5,864 bases of DNA from Hyphomicrobiales bacterium (GTDB taxonomy: Bacteria; Pseudomonadota; Alphaproteobacteria; Rhizobiales; Hyphomicrobiaceae), in NCBI GenBank assembly GCA_017304275.1, contig JAFKKW010000134.1, positions 1 to 5,864 on the forward strand, written 5' to 3'. Below the pieces are notes generated by a model. The model saw only the letters and a list, made by a program, of their open reading frames with translations. It ran no database searches and was not told the origin of the DNA. Shown one piece after another: positions 1-2,848 of the stretch. Position numbers and translations under genes: made by a program. Position 1 is the stretch's first letter. Each line of letters begins with the position of its first letter.

Positions 1-59
1 TTGCGACGCATTTCCCCGAGCTCGTCCGCATGAAGATCCTGGTCACGTTCCCGGGTTAA
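1..59 (+). CDS. C-terminal end of an unidentified protein (5' truncated)
   Basis: An open frame enters from the left edge (first full codon at 3) and ends at TAA 57-59, encoding ATHFPELVRMKILVTFPG. Sixteen of the 18 sense codons end in G or C, which matches the coding bias of the clear genes here and argues that this is a real gene end. The fragment is too short to assign a family. It converges on the minus-strand csbD-like gene, and the hairpin at 102-128 lies 42 bases past its stop, so that hairpin could also serve this gene, although the U-tract favours the other strand. Confidence 0.5.
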   Translation, partial: ATHFPELVRMKILVTFPG

Positions 60-96
60 GACCGGAGCCGGATGCGGTTGAGCGCCGGCCGCAAAC

Positions 97-128
97 AAAA
101 AACGCCGGCGAAGAGGGTTCGCCGGCGT
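97..128 (-). terminator. Intrinsic terminator of the csbD-like gene
   Basis: A perfect 11-bp inverted repeat, ACGCCGGCGAA (102-112) and TTCGCCGGCGT (118-128), encloses the 5-base loop GAGGG. Read on the minus strand the stem is followed directly by TTTTTTGTTTG (102-92), a classic U-tract. It lies 62 bases past the csbD-like stop codon. On the plus strand the stem is followed only by GAAGTTTAT, so any termination in that direction would be weaker. Confidence 0.9.
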
Positions 129-143
129 GAAGTTTATATGACG

Positions 144-184
144 TCCGGCTTTGCCGCCGGATCGTTATCGCGGCAATCTCCGCG
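144..184 (-). other. Two further hairpins in the csbD 3' untranslated region
   Basis: Between the csbD-like stop codon and its terminator are two more perfect dyads. One is TCCGGC (144-149) / GCCGGA (156-161) with a 6-base loop. The other is CGCGG (169-173) / CCGCG (180-184) with a 6-base loop that starts 6 bases after the stop codon. With the terminator this makes three consecutive stem-loops within about 90 nt of mRNA 3' end. They may only protect the transcript end, or a 3'-derived small RNA may be processed from here. In GC-rich DNA short stems also arise by chance. Confidence 0.35.
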
Positions 185-190
185 TGGATT

Positions 191-388
191 TCAGAGCGTG
201 TTCGACCAGTCGTCGAGCTCCTTCTTCACCTGATCCTTGCCGTATCCGTAACGCTCCTGGATCTTGCCCTCGAGCTGCTCGCGGCGGCCGTTGATGGTCG
301 CCAGGTCGTCGTCGGTGAGCTTGCCCCACTTCTCCTTGACCTTGCCCGAGAACTGCTTCCAGTTGCCTTCGATACGATCCCAATTCAT
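191..388 (-). CDS. csbD: CsbD-like general stress protein
   Basis: This encodes a 65-residue, highly charged protein with no signal peptide or membrane segment. It has the CsbD-family pattern: an N-terminal MNWDRIEGNWKQFSGKVKEK block (W3, G8, W10, G15, K16, K18), then WGKLTDDDL and a second half with the motif EGKIQERYGYGKDQVKKELD. The length matches the family, usually 60-70 residues. CsbD was named as a sigma-B-controlled protein in Bacillus subtilis and its relatives are widespread stress-induced cytoplasmic proteins; the biochemical role is unknown. The ATG at 388-386 is preceded by AGGAG (399-395) with a 6-base spacer, which fixes the start. The DUF1328 gene, another small stress-type protein, lies 127 bp upstream on the same strand. 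A strong intrinsic terminator follows. Confidence 0.93.
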   Translation of the reverse strand: MNWDRIEGNWKQFSGKVKEKWGKLTDDDLATINGRREQLEGKIQERYGYGKDQVKKELDDWSNTL

Positions 389-485
389 GGCGTGCTCCTA
401 TTGACTGTTGACGTGGCAGTGAACCCTTCGGTCGCGATCGCGCCGTCGCTTCGTCAAGACGGAGCGAGGTGAAGGACCGAAGTGT

Positions 486-511
486 GACGTGAGAGCGAGC
501 GGGCCTGTTCG
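486..511 (-). promoter_or_regulatory. Weak EcfG-like promoter candidate for csbD
   Basis: On the minus strand CGAAC (511-507), a 17-base spacer and CGTC (489-486) resemble the alphaproteobacterial general-stress consensus GGAAC-N16-17-CGTT with one mismatch in each element. It would give a leader of about 90 nt before csbD, similar to the DUF1328 leader. It overlaps the hairpin at the DUF1328 3' end. With two mismatches this is only suggestive; csbD could instead be read through from the DUF1328 promoter. Confidence 0.2.
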
Positions 512-517
512 CTCGCT
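494..517 (-). other. Hairpin overlapping the DUF1328 stop codon
   Basis: A perfect 8-bp inverted repeat, AGCGAGCG (494-501) and CGCTCGCT (510-517), has an 8-base loop and includes two bases of the DUF1328 stop codon (518-516). No T-run follows on the minus strand, so it is not a convincing intrinsic terminator. It may cause partial attenuation between DUF1328 and csbD or stabilise the upstream message. Confidence 0.35.
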
Positions 518-689
518 AAGCCCGGCGGATGAATCCAAGTACGAGCGAGATGACCAGGAACACGATCGCCACCCAGAACAGGAGACGCGCGCCCTCCATC
601 GCCGTACCGGCAACGCCGCCGAAGCCCAGAAATGCCGCCACAAGCGCGACGACGAGGAATACAACGGCCCAGTGCAGCAAATTGCCCAT
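516..689 (-). CDS. DUF1328 (UPF0391/YtjA-like) small membrane protein
   Basis: This is a 57-residue protein. It starts MGNLLHWAVVFLVVALVAAF, continues through LGFGGVAGTAMEGAR, and ends in a second hydrophobic stretch and FIRRA. Two transmembrane helices are predicted at about residues 6-24 and 36-54, joined by a glycine-rich turn. The MGNLLHWAVVFLVVAL start, the LGFGG(V)AGTA turn and the short basic tail are hallmarks of the DUF1328/UPF0391 family (E. coli YtjA), whose usual length is 50-60 residues. The function is unknown; members are common in stress regulons. The ATG at 689-687 has GGGAG (702-698) 8 bases upstream. A good EcfG-type promoter match at 815-791 would give a leader of roughly 95 nt. 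Together with the downstream csbD-like gene it forms a plausible two-gene general-stress unit. Confidence 0.9.
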   Translation of the reverse strand: MGNLLHWAVVFLVVALVAAFLGFGGVAGTAMEGARLLFWVAIVFLVISLVLGFIRRA

Positions 690-710
690 CGAACCAACTC
701 CCGAGCTTTA

Positions 711-734
711 GACGTTAGAAAAGACGTTAGAACA
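711..734. repeat. Tandem 12-bp direct repeat in the DUF1328 leader
   Basis: GACGTTAGAAAA (711-722) is followed directly by GACGTTAGAACA (723-734), 11 of 12 bases identical. It sits 8 bases before the Shine-Dalgarno sequence of the DUF1328 gene and inside the leader predicted from the EcfG-type promoter. It could be a paired binding site for a protein or simply a small duplication. Confidence 0.6.
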
Positions 735-744
735 CCCAGGGTGT
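732..744. promoter_or_regulatory. Operator-like palindrome in the DUF1328 leader
   Basis: ACACCC-A-GGGTGT is a perfect 6+1+6 palindrome that partly overlaps the second copy of the tandem repeat. A further half-like element, CACCCT, occurs at 772-777. The arrangement downstream of the predicted transcription start resembles a repressor site or a short RNA hairpin, but a 1-base loop cannot form as RNA without melting the inner pairs, so a DNA site is more likely. No regulator can be named. Confidence 0.3.
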
Positions 745-790
745 CTCATCACGAGAGAAGAACGAGGCGAGCACCCTAGACGGGCAATGG

Positions 791-815
791 AACGTCTTGA
801 CCGCGGTTTGGTTCC
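791..815 (-). promoter_or_regulatory. EcfG-type general stress promoter for the DUF1328 gene
   Basis: On the minus strand GGAAC (815-811), a 16-base spacer and CGTT (794-791) match exactly the promoter consensus of the alphaproteobacterial general-stress sigma factor EcfG (GGAAC-N16-17-CGTT, controlled by PhyR-NepR). Transcription would start near 784, about 95 nt before the DUF1328 ATG. The downstream genes, DUF1328 and csbD, are the kind of genes expected under this sigma factor. The spacer holds part of an 8-bp inverted repeat, GACCGCGG (799-806) / CCGCGGTC (814-821). Confidence 0.72.
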
Positions 816-852
816 GCGGTCCTGGACAAGGCTCAGCGAACGTTGACGGTTT

Positions 853-1659
853 TCAGCCCGCGGGGCCGATTGGGAACCGGCGCGTCCACACGGCGCCGCT
901 GGTATCGTGGGCTGTCATGGCCATCTCCGCCGCGCCGTTCGTCAGGAAGTCGAACTCGACGGCCGGGTTCTGCGCCAGCGTGATCGAGCCGGTCATCTCG
1001 AACACCAGTTCGTCGCCCTGACGCGCCTCGATGCGGTCGACCATCAGAAGCGGAATGTAGAGCAGCGAGATGGGGTCGAGCACCATGCCTGTATGGTTCG
1101 GATGGTTGAGGTCATAGCGCGCATGCGCGAGCTGGTGCGAGCCGTTCGGCCTCTCGCCGACGGTTGCAAAATCCATCTTGCCCATATTGGCGGCAATCTC
1201 CGCCGGATCGCCGACCGGCGGCGCGGAGCACGACGCCTGCCCGCCCGCGAACTTCACGAGTTGCTCGGTCATGTAAAGCGTGCCGTCGTTGGCTTCCACG
1301 ATCACGCGCACGTCGGACTGCTGGTCGAGGCGGATCCGCGTCGCGAGATGAGCCTGGCTACGGGCGGTGCCCATCCGGAACACCGCCGCCACGGGGGACG
1401 GGTTCATGTCGACCACGAACGACACCGCCTTGATGGTGCGCGCGCCGGGAAGCTTGATCTCGGCGTCGAGCGGCACGCTCCGCACGTCGTCGGGCCGATA
1501 GGGGGCCGTGAGTTTTACAATCCCGCGTCCGTCCTGGATGGCCCGTCCGCCGAACGCTTCCGTATGAATGCCGGGCCAGGTATCGCTCGCGAGCGCGACC
1601 GTTGCGGAGCCTGCCGATAGGAGGAGTGCCGCTAACGCGGCGAGAGCCGGACGAACCAT
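853..1659 (-). CDS. SoxYZ-like fused carrier protein, quinoprotein-dehydrogenase-associated type
   Basis: This is a 268-residue exported protein. Residues 1-25 (MVRPALAALAALLLSAGSAT then VALAS) are a signal peptide, with probable cleavage after the ALA or ALAS just before DTWPG. Residues about 30-140 resemble SoxY (AFGGRAIQDGRGIVKLTAPYRPDDVRSVP is split across 36-63, then KAVSFVVDMNPSPVAAVF at 77-94). Residues about 160-268 resemble SoxZ (HPNHTGM, DRIEARQGDELVFEM, GSITLAQNPAVEFDF, GAVWTRRFPIG). In the thiosulfate-oxidising Sox complex the SoxY tail GGCGG carries the sulfur cargo on its cysteine. Here the SoxY and SoxZ halves are fused, as in the family found with PQQ-dependent quinoproteins of methylotrophs and relatives. 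The only cysteine is C144, in GGQASCSAPP at the domain junction. The nearby genes include no quinoprotein, cytochrome or other sox gene. AAGG 10 bases upstream of the ATG is a weak ribosome site, and the signal peptide supports this start. Confidence 0.85.
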   Translation of the reverse strand: MVRPALAALAALLLSAGSATVALASDTWPGIHTEAFGGRAIQDGRGIVKLTAPYRPDDVRSVPLDAEIKLPGARTIKAVSFVVDMNPSPVAAVFRMGTARSQAHLATRIRLDQQSDVRVIVEANDGTLYMTEQLVKFAGGQASCSAPPVGDPAEIAANMGKMDFATVGERPNGSHQLAHARYDLNHPNHTGMVLDPISLLYIPLLMVDRIEARQGDELVFEMTGSITLAQNPAVEFDFLTNGAAEMAMTAHDTSGAVWTRRFPIGPAG

Positions 1660-1747
1660 GGGGAGCTTGCCTTCTCGAGGCCGGAAACCAAGACAGTATG
1701 CAAATCACGACCAGGACTTTCTTCCCGACCCTCCAGGAAGTCAATCT

Positions 1748-1775
1748 CTGCTGCCTGCTGCCTGCTGCCTGCTGC
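1748..1775. repeat. Heptanucleotide tandem repeat (CTGCTGC)x4
   Basis: Four perfect consecutive copies of CTGCTGC are followed by the imperfect CTATGCC. The tract lies in the 143-bp gap between the nuclease stop (1803) and the SoxYZ-like start (1659). Seven-base units are not a multiple of three, but the tract is outside both genes, so slippage would change spacing or RNA structure rather than protein. Transcribed on the minus strand it reads as GCAGCAG repeats. Confidence 0.9.
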
Positions 1776-1802
1776 CTATGCCGATCCGCCGCCTCCCTCC
1801 CG

Positions 1803-2522
1803 TCAGGGCGCCATCGCCGGACGGAACCCCGCCTTGCTGGCTTCCGCCTCGCTGCAGAACCAGCGCTCGCCCTTGGCCGGCTCGATACGCACCTTGGCGT
1901 ACCAGGGGCTCCACGGCATGTGATAGATGTGCCCGTTGCTCGTGATGTTGCCCTTGATCGCGCAGCCTTTGGGCGCGCTCGGCTCGGCAGCCGCCCAGCG
2001 GCGCTCGCGAAACGCCCAGGCGGGCTCCGCGTCGCCCTTCCAGATGCCGATCTTCGCCTTGCGTGCTTCGGCCTCGACCGACTGATAGCGCGTCGAATAG
2101 CGCACGAACGCCCAGGCATGGCCGGTGCGCACCATCTCGCCGTTGATGTCACGCCCGTCCGCCGTGCACCACCCCAGCACGCGCCCGTACTTGTCGCGCC
2201 CGGCGGACTCGCAATCGACGCGGCGCCCGCCGGTCAGCCAGCGCAGCTGCTCGGTTGCGGCGCGTCCGCATTTCCAGCTTCCGAACCACCCGCCGCCGCA
2301 CGTCTGGTCCGCTTCGGGCGCGTCGATGCCCTCGAGCCGGATGCGTTCGCCGCCGATTTCGAGCGTATCGCCGTCGATGACGACCGCGCGTCCGCTGAGG
2401 AGCGCGCCATGATCGCCCGGTGTGCGGGCGATACCTTCCAGCACCGGCGGGAGGAAGGAGGCTGCGGCCAGCGCGAGCGCCACCAGCGGCAGCGAGAACC
2501 GGATACGATGCAATGCACTCAT
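1803..2522 (-). CDS. Secreted or periplasmic staphylococcal-nuclease-like thermonuclease
   Basis: The protein is 239 residues when started at ATG 2522-2520. An N-terminal hydrophobic stretch (about 9-28, FSLPLVALALAAASFLPPV) acts as signal peptide or anchor. The SNase domain spans about 45-165. VIDGDTL gives D50 and D52, RLEGIDAPE gives R62, D67 and E70, and DKYGR gives R114. These align with Asp19/Asp21, Arg35/Asp40/Glu43 and Arg87 of staphylococcal nuclease, so the calcium-dependent phosphodiesterase site appears intact. The Thr41 equivalent is Ala, common in bacterial homologues. A C-terminal block (about 187-235: CAIKGNI, IYHMPW, KGERWFCSEAEASKAGFRP) is the extension often seen in alphaproteobacterial members. 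Six cysteines fit disulfides in the periplasm. A TTG at 2531-2529 would add MQL; neither start has a clear Shine-Dalgarno, and ATG is preferred. It could be co-transcribed with the SoxYZ-like gene. Confidence 0.88.
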   Translation of the reverse strand: MSALHRIRFSLPLVALALAAASFLPPVLEGIARTPGDHGALLSGRAVVIDGDTLEIGGERIRLEGIDAPEADQTCGGGWFGSWKCGRAATEQLRWLTGGRRVDCESAGRDKYGRVLGWCTADGRDINGEMVRTGHAWAFVRYSTRYQSVEAEARKAKIGIWKGDAEPAWAFRERRWAAAEPSAPKGCAIKGNITSNGHIYHMPWSPWYAKVRIEPAKGERWFCSEAEASKAGFRPAMAP

Positions 2523-2570
2523 AAGTTGCAATATGGATGAGTCGCGTGTCCAAATGCAGACCCAATCGTG

Positions 2571-2582
2571 GCATGATCATGC
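2571..2582. promoter_or_regulatory. Perfect 12-bp palindrome upstream of the nuclease gene
   Basis: GCATGATCATGC is fully self-complementary and lies 49 bases before the nuclease ATG on the minus-strand side. The size and position suit a binding site for a dimeric regulator overlapping or following the nuclease promoter. No known operator consensus is recognised in it. Confidence 0.35.
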
Positions 2583-2610
2583 AATGATCCGTCGCCGAAA
2601 GTGAGCTAAG

Positions 2611-2626
2611 ATTACTGAAATGTAAT
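2611..2626. promoter_or_regulatory. ATTAC-N6-GTAAT dyad (LysR-box-like)
   Basis: ATTAC (2611-2615) and GTAAT (2622-2626) form a perfect 5-bp dyad around TGAAAT, in the most AT-rich part of the divergent spacer. It contains a T-N11-A core as in LysR-type regulator boxes. It lies about 90 bases from the nuclease start and 220 from the AsmA start, so it more likely concerns the nuclease. No lysR gene is in the window. Confidence 0.3.
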
Positions 2627-2716
2627 GACTAAATACAACTTGTCGGGAGTTGCGGCGCGATTCTCCTAAAAGTTGTGCAGAGGCCACGGGAGGGGGTGAA
2701 GCACGGGGGTGGATAA

Positions 2717-2848
2717 ATGACGCGTCTCACGCGCGCCTTCGGCCCTGCCCTGACACAATCGCCCGTTACGCAGCTAAAGAAGTTGCGGCCGAACGGGGAT
2801 GAGCGCGCATCGAGCCCCTTTGCGCCGCATGAGGCAGGAGCCCGATGA
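2717..2848 (+). CDS. Possible 43-residue upstream ORF overlapping the asmA start
   Basis: ATG 2717-2719 opens 43 sense codons (MTRLTRAFGPALTQSPV..., ending EAGAR). They end at TGA 2846-2848, which overlaps the AsmA start as ATGA, the arrangement used for translational coupling. The product is basic, without a recognisable domain, signal or membrane segment. The region before the ATG (GGGGGTGG) is only a loose ribosome site, and 30 of 43 codons end in G or C, less biased than the certain genes. A leader peptide that couples translation is possible; a chance ORF in GC-rich DNA is at least as likely. Confidence 0.22.
   Translation: MTRLTRAFGPALTQSPVTQLKKLRPNGDERASSPFAPHEAGAR

Larger units (their letters stand above)
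2523..2844. other. Divergent intergenic region between nuclease and AsmA genes
   Basis: This 322-bp spacer separates two divergent genes, so both promoters should lie here. An AT-richer core (about 2600-2640) holds the ATTAC-N6-GTAAT dyad, and GCATGATCATGC lies at 2571-2582. A loose minus-strand pair, TTGTAT (2641-2636) and TAATCT (2617-2612) with an 18-base spacer, could serve the nuclease. On the plus strand CTGACA (2750-2755) with GCTAAA 17 bases on (2773-2778) is a poor sigma-70 candidate for asmA. A G-rich patch runs 2688-2712. The nonanucleotide AGTTGCGGC occurs at 2648 and again at 2781. A 43-codon open frame occupies 2717-2848. None of the promoters is convincing alone. Confidence 0.5.

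Noticed and set aside
477..490. CTTCGGTC/GACCGAAG inverted repeat (426-433 with 475-482) as a terminator before csbD
   Set aside because: The loop is 41 bases, there is no T-run, and it lies within the probable csbD leader; at most it is leader structure.
1190..1204. GGCAATCTCCGC shared between 172-183 and the SoxYZ-like gene as a dispersed repeat
   Set aside because: It is only 12 bases; one copy is inside coding sequence and the flanks differ. Chance is the simplest explanation.
1734..1751. TTGACT on the minus strand as the -35 box of a SoxYZ-like gene promoter
   Set aside because: No reasonable -10 hexamer lies 16-18 bases downstream (GAAAGT); TACTGT is about 45 bases away.
1358..2152. 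Minus-strand frame spanning the nuclease/SoxYZ gap as a fusion gene
   Set aside because: It runs out of frame with both real genes, and its product is an Arg/Ser/Ala-rich string typical of shifted GC-rich reading.
1602..2540. Long plus-strand open frame (312 codons) opposite the nuclease and SoxYZ-like genes
   Set aside because: It is antisense to two genes with clear domains and signal peptides, crosses the intergenic heptamer repeat, and its translation shows no domain. It is a GC-rich shadow.
2568..2584. TGGCATG...TGC as a sigma-54 promoter
   Set aside because: The GG and GC elements are separated by 9 bases; sigma-54 promoters need 10, and the TTGC box is not matched. The palindrome explains the resemblance.
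2707..2717. TTATCCACC on the minus strand as a DnaA box
   Set aside because: It is a single near-match (8 of 9) with no cluster, no AT-rich unwinding region and no dnaA, gyrB or parAB context, so an origin is unsupported.
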